Shown in pieces: positions 16,195-23,676 of a stretch of DNA of 64,000 nt. Numbering within the stretch: the stretch's first letter is position 1; the number at the start of each line of letters is the position of its first letter. The notes under the pieces were generated by a model. The model ran no database searches. It was given only the letters and a program-made list of their open reading frames with translations, and had not been told where the DNA came from. The stretch comes from an uncultured Eggerthellaceae bacterium (GTDB lineage: Bacteria; Actinomycetota; Coriobacteriia; Coriobacteriales; Eggerthellaceae). Both the position numbers and the translations under genes were made by a program. Location: assembly GCA_910588985.1 (NCBI GenBank), contig CAJURO010000006.1, positions 1-64,000 of the forward strand, given 5' to 3'.

Positions 16195-18813
16195 TTATCT
16201 CTCCTCCCCAACAAGACGCGATGAGGCGATCAGGCCGCAATCTGGATCATAAGGACGGCCAAAAGCTTCTGGGTATTCTTCGGCCAATTGGAAAACATCC
16301 ACTTTCTCGATGTTCACCAAGAATCCGCTGGTAACCTCACCAGCAGCATGGGATGACGTTGTTGCCGTTGGAGCAATGAGGTTGTTCGCGCCACCGCGAT
16401 CAAGTCCGCCAACGCCAAGAACGATGCTGTCAACGCGCGCACCATGATCTTGGGAGATCGCACCTGGCATGATGCGTTCAGTAACGCGAACGCCACCAAG
16501 CACAGCACCCCGCTCGTTGTAGATCTTGACGATATCGCCGCTAACAAGCCCAAGCTTTCCTGCATCGATCGGGTGCACCCAAACAGGCTCGTACTTGTAC
16601 CCATCAGGTCCCGTGACCTTAACGCTTTCCTCCATCTCGCGGAACCACGTAACATCATCAAGATTCGCGTGAACGCGCCAACGGGGATGATTCGAGACCA
16701 GAAGGAATGGATAGATGCGACCGCGCTCTAGATACTGACGCTCCTCATGACCAGCGCCCTTGTCGATCCAATGGGGAACAGGGCCGCGTTCTTTATCATC
16801 AGGAAACATTTGGGCGATTCTCGAAGAGTAGTACTCGAGCTTGCCCGAAGGAGTCGAAAGGGGATTGCCCTCAGGGTCCTCATAGAACTTGATAAGACCG
16901 GCAGGCATTTCTTCCCAGTTCTCTTTGGTCGGGAATGCGTAGTACTGCTTCTCTTTGAACTCATCGAAGCTCATCTTCTTTGCAGCGCCTGTATTCTCAA
17001 AACCAGCTTTGATAAACTCGTCGCACGTCTTGCCATCCATGTAGCGCTCATAGAGGTTCTCGTAGATTCCGCCATATTTCTCGAGCTTCTTGGCAACCTC
17101 GCCGACCGCTTCCATGTCAGACATGGATTCGAATCGAGGCTTGATAGCCTGCTTTTCGTAGAAAATGGTGGTCCACTGGCCAGAGTCGGCGTCAGTGCCA
17201 AGATCCTCCGTCTCGAATTTGGTATTCGTAGGCAAGATGATGTCAGCGAAATAGCAGTCATTCTCAAGCCACGGGTGCTGCACGATCACGAACTCAATGG
17301 ATTCATGGCGCAAGGCGTCTTGCATCGCATTGCCGCCATTCCAACATGTTTCCCAGCAGGGAGAGTCAGACCAAACCATGTGCAGTCGCTCGTTGCCCTC
17401 CAGCGGAAATGTGAACGGACCATTGAACTGATCCTCACGAGGCATTCCTGCGGAGAGGTGCCCATACCACTGAATAGGTGGATTCATGATCGCTTCAGGG
17501 ATCATGGTCTTGGGAATAAAGCTATCAGGGAAGCTTCGATACCAACCACGATAGGCTGGGCTTGGATCAGGGATCTCCACTGATGGAGGCAACGGCGTGA
17601 CCGTCGGAATACCATAGAGCGTCCACTCCATGAATTTGAACTGATTCGCCCCCGGCTTGCCAAGCCCCTGCATACCTAGAAGAGCAACTTCCAAGCGGGC
17701 TGGCTCATGCGCATAGCAGCTTCGAATATAGCTTCCGCCATTGCAATGGGCGATAGACACAGCATGCTTTGCCCAATACCGAGCAAATGCCTTGATTGTG
17801 TGAGAAGGAACACCGCAAATGTCTTCAGCCCATTTAGGCGTCTTCGGAACTCCATCTTCGCCACCAAGAACGTAATACGCAAAGTTGTCGAACCCGATAG
17901 CATGGGTGTCGAGATACTCTTTGTCGTAGAGACCCTCTTTGATCCACGTATAGGCGATTGCCAACTGGAATGCTGCATCAGTGTTCGGCAGCACAGGAAT
18001 CCACTTGTCAGCATGTACTGCGTTGGTGTAGTTCACATCTGGCGCAATATGGATCTGCTTCACCCCGATCTCAGTGAACCAGAAGCAGATCCTGCTTGCC
18101 ATCATGCCGCCCCAACCAAGAGGCGTGGTCTCTGGATCAGCGCCCCAGAACAATACTGCATCACCATTTTCTGAGATGTCTTTTATGACATTGTTCTGGA
18201 ATGCATTCTGTCCAAGAGGGTCCATTCCCCAAATATGCTTTGCTCCCCAGTACCAACCCTCCCAACTGTCAGGCTGGCGAGTTTGAAGCGTATAGCTGCC
18301 AATGAGGTCGAACATCCGACTCTGGCAGCCATGCGGAGCATGGACCAACTTCGTCTCACCGTGTCCATCAAGCTCTAGAAGAATGGATGCGGGCCCATAG
18401 GTTGATTGAATGCGATAGATTTCTGAGGCTATGATGTCAGTTGCCTCATCCCAACTGATGCGCACGTATCCGCTTGTGCCACGATTCTGAGGATTACGCT
18501 CACCATCTGGATCCCAATCTACACGCTTCAAAGGATAGGGAATGCGATTCTTCGAATATACGCGCTTCTTATAGCACAGCGATAAAGGCGAAATGAGCGT
18601 CTTGAATCCTGGCTCGAATGATTTTCCGCGTGCTTCGATCTTCCAAGCATTCAATTCCTCAGGTGTTTGATGCTCGTCATATCGCATCGGACGAATGCGA
18701 ATGATCTTATCGTGCTCTTCGTCGATATCAACTGAGCATGCGTTGCTGCCTAGCCCGAAGCTGTCGAAGCCCAAGCCCTTGATGATGGCTGTTCCTTTTA
18801 CCCTGCTTTCCAT
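16195..18813 (-). CDS. Molybdopterin enzyme, pyrogallol-phloroglucinol transhydroxylase-like catalytic subunit
   Basis: This 872-residue DMSO-reductase-family subunit has bis-molybdopterin fold signatures throughout. It has no twin-arginine signal, so it is cytoplasmic. The N-terminal [4Fe-4S] motif of the family is missing (a lone Cys at 26), as in Pelobacter acidigallici transhydroxylase (875 residues). That enzyme's active site uses His144, Asp174 and Ser175 (Mo ligand). Here His151 in ELDGHGE and Asp182-Ser183 in QPDSWEGW occupy nearly the same places. Known members move a hydroxyl between phenol rings (pyrogallol to phloroglucinol) or, in related gut enzymes, remove one from catechols. 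The exact substrate is not readable from sequence. It is followed without gap by the iron-sulfur subunit, then a transporter; a zinc-ribbon gene precedes it. No phloroglucinol reductase genes are in the window. Confidence 0.85.
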   Translation of the reverse strand: MESRVKGTAIIKGLGFDSFGLGSNACSVDIDEEHDKIIRIRPMRYDEHQTPEELNAWKIEARGKSFEPGFKTLISPLSLCYKKRVYSKNRIPYPLKRVDWDPDGERNPQNRGTSGYVRISWDEATDIIASEIYRIQSTYGPASILLELDGHGETKLVHAPHGCQSRMFDLIGSYTLQTRQPDSWEGWYWGAKHIWGMDPLGQNAFQNNVIKDISENGDAVLFWGADPETTPLGWGGMMASRICFWFTEIGVKQIHIAPDVNYTNAVHADKWIPVLPNTDAAFQLAIAYTWIKEGLYDKEYLDTHAIGFDNFAYYVLGGEDGVPKTPKWAEDICGVPSHTIKAFARYWAKHAVSIAHCNGGSYIRSCYAHEPARLEVALLGMQGLGKPGANQFKFMEWTLYGIPTVTPLPPSVEIPDPSPAYRGWYRSFPDSFIPKTMIPEAIMNPPIQWYGHLSAGMPREDQFNGPFTFPLEGNERLHMVWSDSPCWETCWNGGNAMQDALRHESIEFVIVQHPWLENDCYFADIILPTNTKFETEDLGTDADSGQWTTIFYEKQAIKPRFESMSDMEAVGEVAKKLEKYGGIYENLYERYMDGKTCDEFIKAGFENTGAAKKMSFDEFKEKQYYAFPTKENWEEMPAGLIKFYEDPEGNPLSTPSGKLEYYSSRIAQMFPDDKERGPVPHWIDKGAGHEERQYLERGRIYPFLLVSNHPRWRVHANLDDVTWFREMEESVKVTGPDGYKYEPVWVHPIDAGKLGLVSGDIVKIYNERGAVLGGVRVTERIMPGAISQDHGARVDSIVLGVGGLDRGGANNLIAPTATTSSHAAGEVTSGFLVNIEKVDVFQLAEEYPEAFGRPYDPDCGLIASSRLVGEER

Positions 18814-18849
18814 GTTTCTCCTCCCTTCTTTTCTCGAAATGATTCCTTT

Positions 18850-18872
18850 GAGATCGTCGTTAAGGCGATCTC
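18850..18872 (-). promoter_or_regulatory. Inverted repeat between the zinc-ribbon gene and the transhydroxylase-like gene
   Basis: Perfect arms GAGATCG (18850-18856) and CGATCTC (18866-18872) with a 9-base loop lie 8 bases after the zinc-ribbon stop codon and 37 bases before the large-subunit start. No T-run follows, so it is either an mRNA-stabilising or processing hairpin, or an operator for a promoter inside this 66-base gap. Confidence 0.4.
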
Positions 18873-18879
18873 TCTATGC

Positions 18880-19107
18880 CTAGGCTGACGGTGCCTTAGG
18901 AACTGAAGGAGCTGCGGGTGCTGCGGGAGGTGCCGGCACATGAGGAGCCGCAGGAGCTGGTGTGCCCGGGGCGCCTGGCATGGGCGGAATATCTGGTGCT
19001 GCCTTAGCTCCGCAATGCGGACATTCCGTAGCCGAGGCATCGACCTCTCCGCCACATTTAGGGCACTTGATTGGCCCTTGATCGATGCTAGGTGGTCTGA
19101 AGCACAT
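18880..19107 (-). CDS. Small zinc-ribbon protein with Pro/Ala-rich tail
   Basis: This is a 75-residue protein with one zinc ribbon, CPKCGGEVDASATECPHCG (about 15-33), followed by a tail made almost wholly of Pro and Ala with short PAP/PAA/PSV units. The ATG at 19107 is chosen because AGGAAG lies five bases before it; the longer frame has a basic N-terminal extension lacking a ribosome site. Small proteins beginning MCFRPP with one zinc ribbon are, to my recollection, often found beside molybdenum-enzyme genes in Eggerthella relatives. It is the first gene of the transhydroxylase-like operon and is divergent from the LuxR gene. A role as an assembly or redox accessory protein is a guess; the function is unknown. 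Confidence 0.7.
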   Translation of the reverse strand: MCFRPPSIDQGPIKCPKCGGEVDASATECPHCGAKAAPDIPPMPGAPGTPAPAAPHVPAPPAAPAAPSVPKAPSA

Positions 19108-19155
19108 GATCTTCCTTTCTCTCTTTCTTCTTCTTGCACTTGTTGTTTTCCCCTT

Positions 19156-19175
19156 GAACGAAATGCATATCGTTC
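19156..19175. promoter_or_regulatory. 20-bp near-perfect palindrome in the divergent control region
   Basis: GAACGA and TCGTTC arms surround AATGCATA; only the base pair at positions 7/14 breaks full symmetry. It lies between the divergent zinc-ribbon and luxR genes, centred about 70 bases upstream of the likely luxR transcription start. It is a strong candidate for a dimeric regulator binding site controlling one or both directions. Confidence 0.55.
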
Positions 19176-19199
19176 TCAGATGCCCCGACACTACCAAGC

Positions 19200-19229
19200 T
19201 TGTTTTTTTCTCGCGTCGGGCTGTAATAT
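19200..19229 (+). promoter_or_regulatory. Candidate promoter of the membrane LuxR gene
   Basis: TTGTTT (19200-19205) and TAATAT (19224-19229) are separated by 18 bases. The expected start site near 19236 gives a leader of about 55 bases before the TTG start codon, with AGGGAGG in between. Confidence 0.55.
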
Positions 19230-19290
19230 TGAAAAAAGGGAGAGGGATATTGCCTTGTAAGGTTGTTGGTATGACAAGGGAGGCTGGATC

Positions 19291-20811
19291 TTGAGCAATT
19301 CTGTCATTGCCGTTGATCAGGAAAATCTGAATGCAGACAACATGCTCTACACCTATGTCCTGACAACGATTGGCTTTGGATTCATGATCGGCTGGGACAT
19401 CATAGGGCTCTTTGCGCCAGTTTCACCATTGCTCTCATATGGAGAAATGTCCCAGTCTTTGGTTCTCTACACGATCAGCATCGGAGCAATAGCCTTGACC
19501 TATATCGTTGCGGTGCGCTTTTCCTCATTCGCGCTCTCTCATTGCTTCGAACTTGTTATTGGAGCAACCGTCTGTGGGCAAGCTGTTGTCGTGTGCGCTT
19601 TCGCACGCTCCTTTATCGACTTCTCCCTTGCTTTCGACATCGTTGCATGGATCCTTTTTGGCATCAGCAAAACCATTCTCTGCTTAGGATGGAGCGTGTA
19701 TCTAAGCTCGATACCGACGAAATACACAGGAATAGCCATTGGCACGGGAGGAGTTCTGGGCTCGGTCTTCTTCTTATTCGTGTTCACGGCAGTGCCGCTT
19801 TCTCTCGCCCTCTTCGGTATAGCCCTTCTTCCTGTATTCTCTCTTGCAATGCTGCATGTTCTGTCAAAGGGAACCCCAGACAAAATCCTCTTTGTAGATG
19901 ACAACTACAACAAGGCGCTCTCCTCGCTGAGCAAGTCTGCCGCTTTTTCCAATGGAGCACACGGAGCTGTGTATGGCTTTATCACCTTGTACGTATGCTT
20001 GATGGGACCAGATGAGACCCTCATCGTAGGCACCAGCGGTGCCGTTGGCTGCTTCTTTGGAATCGTGCTGATGAAGATCGCGCCGAAAACGACGTTTGAC
20101 AATGGCATCGTCCAGCGCATTGCTCTTCCCGTTGTCGTTATCGGACTACTCCTGCTTTCCCTTTTTGAAGGATTTGGCCTTGTTCTGTGTGGATGCCTTA
20201 TCAATTCGGCGCTTGCTTTCGTGAACATTGCAACCTGGGGCATTGTCACCACAGAAAACCATGAATTCCACCTGCAGCCTATTTTTCGCTATGCATCAAG
20301 GCAGGCTCCTCTTTGGATAGGATTCCTTATTGGAGCGATCATCACGATAACGTTCATCTCCGCTTCATCTCTCCACAATGCGTCATTGAATGTCATCGTC
20401 ATGCTGCTTGCTGCCTGCGTCGTTGTTGCCTTCTCGTTCTATGGGGCAGATGATTCGGCAGCAAGGCAACAGCTAGAGGATCTTATGATCATGGACAACT
20501 CTCGTGAGGATCGATGCCCTTTAGATGTCGAGTCGAGCGAAGAGGAAATTCCCGCAGAGAAGGAGCTTTCATTCGAAGAGCGGTGCGAAGAAGTGTGCAT
20601 ACGCTATGGTCTTTCACCTCGAGAACGTGAAGTGTTCCGTCTGCTGGCCCGAGGACGAAACGCAAAGGTCATCCAAGAGGAGCTCTGTGTCAGCTCCTCT
20701 ACCGCAAAAACGCACATCTATCGCATCTATCGAAAGATGTGCATCAACTCTCAACAGCTTCTCATCGACACCGTTGAAGGCCGAAACGATCCTTCTCCCT
20801 TTTCAGGGTAG
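19291..20811 (+). CDS. Membrane-embedded LuxR-type transcription regulator (MFS-like 12-TM sensor + HTH)
   Basis: This 506-residue one-component regulator has about 12 hydrophobic segments over residues 18-390 that look like a transporter fold. An acidic linker (about 395-440) follows, then a LuxR helix-turn-helix (about 441-500) with LSPREREVFRLLARGRN and the recognition helix in SSTAKTHIYRIYRKM. Such proteins are abundant in Eggerthella lenta, where members of the family control neighbouring catechol-dehydroxylase genes in response to the phenolic substrate. Sensing here may therefore use the membrane domain. The start is TTG at 19291 with AGGGAGG seven bases upstream; no ATG fits. It is divergent from the transhydroxylase-like operon and upstream of a second molybdenum enzyme, so it could control both. 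DNA contact from a membrane-held protein is inferred. Confidence 0.9.
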   Translation: MSNSVIAVDQENLNADNMLYTYVLTTIGFGFMIGWDIIGLFAPVSPLLSYGEMSQSLVLYTISIGAIALTYIVAVRFSSFALSHCFELVIGATVCGQAVVVCAFARSFIDFSLAFDIVAWILFGISKTILCLGWSVYLSSIPTKYTGIAIGTGGVLGSVFFLFVFTAVPLSLALFGIALLPVFSLAMLHVLSKGTPDKILFVDDNYNKALSSLSKSAAFSNGAHGAVYGFITLYVCLMGPDETLIVGTSGAVGCFFGIVLMKIAPKTTFDNGIVQRIALPVVVIGLLLLSLFEGFGLVLCGCLINSALAFVNIATWGIVTTENHEFHLQPIFRYASRQAPLWIGFLIGAIITITFISASSLHNASLNVIVMLLAACVVVAFSFYGADDSAARQQLEDLMIMDNSREDRCPLDVESSEEEIPAEKELSFEERCEEVCIRYGLSPREREVFRLLARGRNAKVIQEELCVSSSTAKTHIYRIYRKMCINSQQLLIDTVEGRNDPSPFSG

Positions 20812-20855
20812 GCCATCCTTCCGTTCAGCACGATGCCATTCTCTCCGCCGTAATG

Positions 20856-20870
20856 ATCGGATTTTCCGAT
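20856..20870. promoter_or_regulatory. 15-bp perfect palindrome upstream of the second molybdenum enzyme
   Basis: ATCGGA-TTT-TCCGAT is centred at 20863, about 63 bases before the likely transcription start set by the -10 element at 20914. This is the usual spot for an activator site such as those used by LuxR-type proteins. Confidence 0.5.
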
Positions 20871-20913
20871 TGACTATCGATAATGCCGCAAAAGGGGCCA
20901 TTTCTCTCGCTCC

Positions 20914-20919
20914 TATAAT
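20914..20919 (+). promoter_or_regulatory. Consensus -10 element for the 20956 operon
   Basis: A perfect TATAAT lies 37 bases before the start codon. No acceptable -35 sits 16-18 bases upstream, which fits an activator-dependent promoter. Confidence 0.5.
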
Positions 20920-20955
20920 CGAGGCATCAGCGTAGGTTACGAGCGAGGAGGAGCG

Positions 20956-23214
20956 ATGGCTCAACCGAAGACAGCCGATAATCCTGCAGGCCGTAAATGG
21001 CATTGGAAAGAGGGTGACTACGAGGTCATTCGAAGCAGTGCTCGATCGGGCCCTGGATGCCATGACAACTGTGGCGTGCTGCTTTATGTCAAAGATGGCA
21101 AGCTGGAAAAGATCGAGGGCGACCCTGAGAACCCCTACAACCAAGGACGCCTTTGCCCAAGGTGTCTTGCTTTCAAGGAAATGCTCTATCACCCAGATCG
21201 CCTTCTCTATCCTATGAAGCGCGATCGCAGCAAGCGCGGCGAAAATGCATTCGAGCGCATCACCTGGGAAGAGGCAACAGATATCATCTTGCGCGAAATG
21301 GGCAAGGTCATCGACACGTACGGCGCAGAATCCATTTGGGTTACCCAAGGCACTGGTCGCGATATCAATGGGTACGGACCTTTGATGGCACGCTATCTGG
21401 GAACGCCTAACTATGGCACGGGATTCCTCTCTGGAATCGCTTGCTATGCTCCTCGCCGCTTCAGCACTTCATTGAAGTCTGGAGGCCTCTTCATTGCAGA
21501 CTATTCTCAATACATGCCTGAGCGCTACGATGACCCCCGCTGGGTCAGACCAGATTACGTTCTCATTTGGGGCAACAATCCTGTTGTCGCCAATTCCGAT
21601 GGAACGCTTGGACACTGGATCGTTGAATGCATGAAGCGTGGGTCGAAGCTCATCACCATAGACCCGAAGCTCACATGGCTTGCTGCAAAATCAGAAGTGT
21701 TCCTGCAGATCAGGCCTGGAACTGACACTGCTCTTGCCTTGGCGCTCTGCAATCACATTATCGCCAACAACCTGCAAGACCAGGAGTTCTGCGATTGCTG
21801 GTGCTATGGCTACAACGAGTTCGCAGAACACGTGAAGCCCTACACGCCTGAATGGGCTGCAGAGATCTGCGGTGTTGATGTCGATCTCATCAAAGAAGCT
21901 GCGATCAAGATCGGCGAGGCCAAGAGCTGCTGCTTGCAATGGGGCGTTGCCATGGATCACACCTCAGAGGGCTTCGTCACTGGCATGGCCGCCTATGACC
22001 TCATGGCTCTTACAGGCAACTTCGAGAATCCCGGCGGCATGGTTAACGCACCATTCGCTTTTGATGTGAACATTCCTTGGTCCGCTGGCGATGACTGGGA
22101 AGCTTGCACACGCGACCTGCCAAATGAGGACAAGAAGATCTGCGGCGACTGGCCAGCGAATAGAGCGATGCATGCTATCAGCCCTGACGATCTGCTTGTT
22201 GCAATGGAAACAGGCGAACCGTATCCCATTAAGGCGATGTGGATGATGCAGAACAATGCTCTTGCTTGTATGGGAGCAGCTCCGCAACGCATTATCAAAG
22301 CGCTCCAAGAGAACATGGACTTCAACGTTGTCGTGGACCTTTTCCTCACTCCGACAGCTCTTGCATGCGCAGATATCCTTCTTCCTGCAGCAACGTTTGC
22401 AGAGCGTATGGGCATCTATGGACATCAGCCCTATCTGATCGGCACCATCAATCAAGCTATCGAGCCTCTTGGTGAGGTCAAGCCTGATCAAGTCATCATG
22501 TACGAGATCGGCAAGAAGTTCGGCCGTGGCGAAGGCATGGATCAGTGGGAGACCGAAGAAGAGTTCTATGATTACTGCCTGCGCAAATCCGGCTTCACCT
22601 ATAAGACCCTTCAAGAGCGTAGCTGGGCATTCCCAGAATTCGAGTACGAGAAGCATAAGAAGGGCCTGCTTCGCCCAGATGGTCAACCTGGCTTCAACAC
22701 GGCAACTGGTCGCTATAACTTCTATAGCCGCGAAATGGTCTACTTTGGATTCCCGCCCTTCCCGACCTATGAAGAGCCCCCTGAGAGCCCAGTTTCAGCT
22801 CCTGAGCTAGCCGAAAAGTATCCGCTCGTGCTTACCACTGGTGCGCGTCATTGGGGATTCTTCCACTCTGAGCACAGGCAGAGCCCGTCTATGCGTCGCC
22901 TTCATCCAGAGCCGACCGTGCTGATCCATCCAGAAACTGCAGCAAAATACGGCATCGAGGATGGCGACTGGGTAAAGATCGAGAACAACTTCGGCGAGTG
23001 CAAGCAAAAGGCTTCGCTTTCTACTCGCATTCGCAAAGACACCGTAGCAGCTGACCATGCTTGGTGGTTCCCTGAGCGCGATCCAGATGACGGAACCCTG
23101 TTCGGTGTCATGGAATCAAACATCAACCGACTCATCCCCATGCGCCCTGGCAAATCAGGCCTAGGAGCTTCATACAAATCCCAGCTGTGCGCGATCAGCA
23201 AGATAGAGGAGTAA
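20956..23214 (+). CDS. Molybdopterin oxidoreductase catalytic subunit, cytoplasmic, DMSO-reductase superfamily
   Basis: This 752-residue enzyme has the bis-pterin-binding fold from end to end and no Tat or Sec signal, so it acts in the cytoplasm. The N-terminal cluster site reads C35-x3-C39-x27-C67-x2-C70. Compared with the usual C-x2/3-C-x3-C-x26/28-C, the first Cys position is Ser/Gly and an extra Cys (70) follows the last. The pterin region SGIACYAPRRF has Cys163 where the metal-ligand residue may fall. The best matches I can recall are acetylene-hydratase-like and unassigned anaerobic oxidoreductases of Firmicutes and Coriobacteriia. The substrate is unknown. A GAGGAGGAG ribosome site precedes ATG 20956. 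The iron-sulfur gene follows four bases later, so the pair forms a soluble two-subunit enzyme. The LuxR gene lies 145 bases upstream. Confidence 0.88.
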   Translation: MAQPKTADNPAGRKWHWKEGDYEVIRSSARSGPGCHDNCGVLLYVKDGKLEKIEGDPENPYNQGRLCPRCLAFKEMLYHPDRLLYPMKRDRSKRGENAFERITWEEATDIILREMGKVIDTYGAESIWVTQGTGRDINGYGPLMARYLGTPNYGTGFLSGIACYAPRRFSTSLKSGGLFIADYSQYMPERYDDPRWVRPDYVLIWGNNPVVANSDGTLGHWIVECMKRGSKLITIDPKLTWLAAKSEVFLQIRPGTDTALALALCNHIIANNLQDQEFCDCWCYGYNEFAEHVKPYTPEWAAEICGVDVDLIKEAAIKIGEAKSCCLQWGVAMDHTSEGFVTGMAAYDLMALTGNFENPGGMVNAPFAFDVNIPWSAGDDWEACTRDLPNEDKKICGDWPANRAMHAISPDDLLVAMETGEPYPIKAMWMMQNNALACMGAAPQRIIKALQENMDFNVVVDLFLTPTALACADILLPAATFAERMGIYGHQPYLIGTINQAIEPLGEVKPDQVIMYEIGKKFGRGEGMDQWETEEEFYDYCLRKSGFTYKTLQERSWAFPEFEYEKHKKGLLRPDGQPGFNTATGRYNFYSREMVYFGFPPFPTYEEPPESPVSAPELAEKYPLVLTTGARHWGFFHSEHRQSPSMRRLHPEPTVLIHPETAAKYGIEDGDWVKIENNFGECKQKASLSTRIRKDTVAADHAWWFPERDPDDGTLFGVMESNINRLIPMRPGKSGLGASYKSQLCAISKIEE

Positions 23215-23218
23215 CATC

Positions 23219-23542
23219 ATGCGAAAATATCTCGCCATCGACTATGACTTCTGCACAGGTTGCCATACATGCGAAATCGCGTGCCAGCAAGAACATGGTC
23301 TGGAACCCAATCAGTTTGGGATCGAGCTAAAGCAGATCGGCCCCGATCAGATTACCGAGCGTCACTGGCAATACGAATTCGTACCCGTTCCTACAGAACG
23401 TTGCGATAAATGCGCAAGCCGTCAGGCAGAAGGGAAATCGCCTTCATGCGTGCAGCACTGCCAATCAGGTTGCATCTATTACGGCACACTAGAAGAGCTT
23501 GGCTCTCGTATTGATAAGAAGAAGGTTGCGATCTTCTCCTAG
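23219..23542 (+). CDS. 4Fe-4S ferredoxin-type electron transfer subunit
   Basis: This 107-residue partner of the preceding molybdenum enzyme has C12-x2-C15-x2-C18-x3-C22 at the start (CTGCHTCEIAC). A later set follows: C-x2-C, then after 11 residues C-x3-C-x3-C. That is nine cysteines, enough for two [4Fe-4S] clusters. It is about half the length of DmsB-type subunits (around 200 residues), so the usual four-cluster wire is cut to two. It starts four bases after the catalytic subunit gene, with a ribosome site (AGAGGAG) inside that gene's end. No membrane anchor gene follows, so electrons come from a soluble donor. Confidence 0.88.
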   Translation: MRKYLAIDYDFCTGCHTCEIACQQEHGLEPNQFGIELKQIGPDQITERHWQYEFVPVPTERCDKCASRQAEGKSPSCVQHCQSGCIYYGTLEELGSRIDKKKVAIFS

Positions 23543-23602
23543 TTCGCCCAATCTCGGTTCTCTAGCCGATTCGCCTTCTTCTCGGTTTAACCATAGCCCC
23601 CA

Positions 23603-23636
23603 TGAAATGTCGCCTTAGGGCGACATTTCATATTCT
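23603..23636 (+). terminator. Terminator of the second molybdenum-enzyme operon
   Basis: A 12-bp perfect stem TGAAATGTCGCC/GGCGACATTTCA with a four-base loop is followed on the plus strand by a short T-rich tail (TATTCTT). It lies 60 bases after the ferredoxin stop codon. The weak T-run lowers confidence that it acts alone. Confidence 0.7.
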
Positions 23637-23676
23637 TAGCATATATGAGCTACAAGACGACTATCCCATAAGCTGG

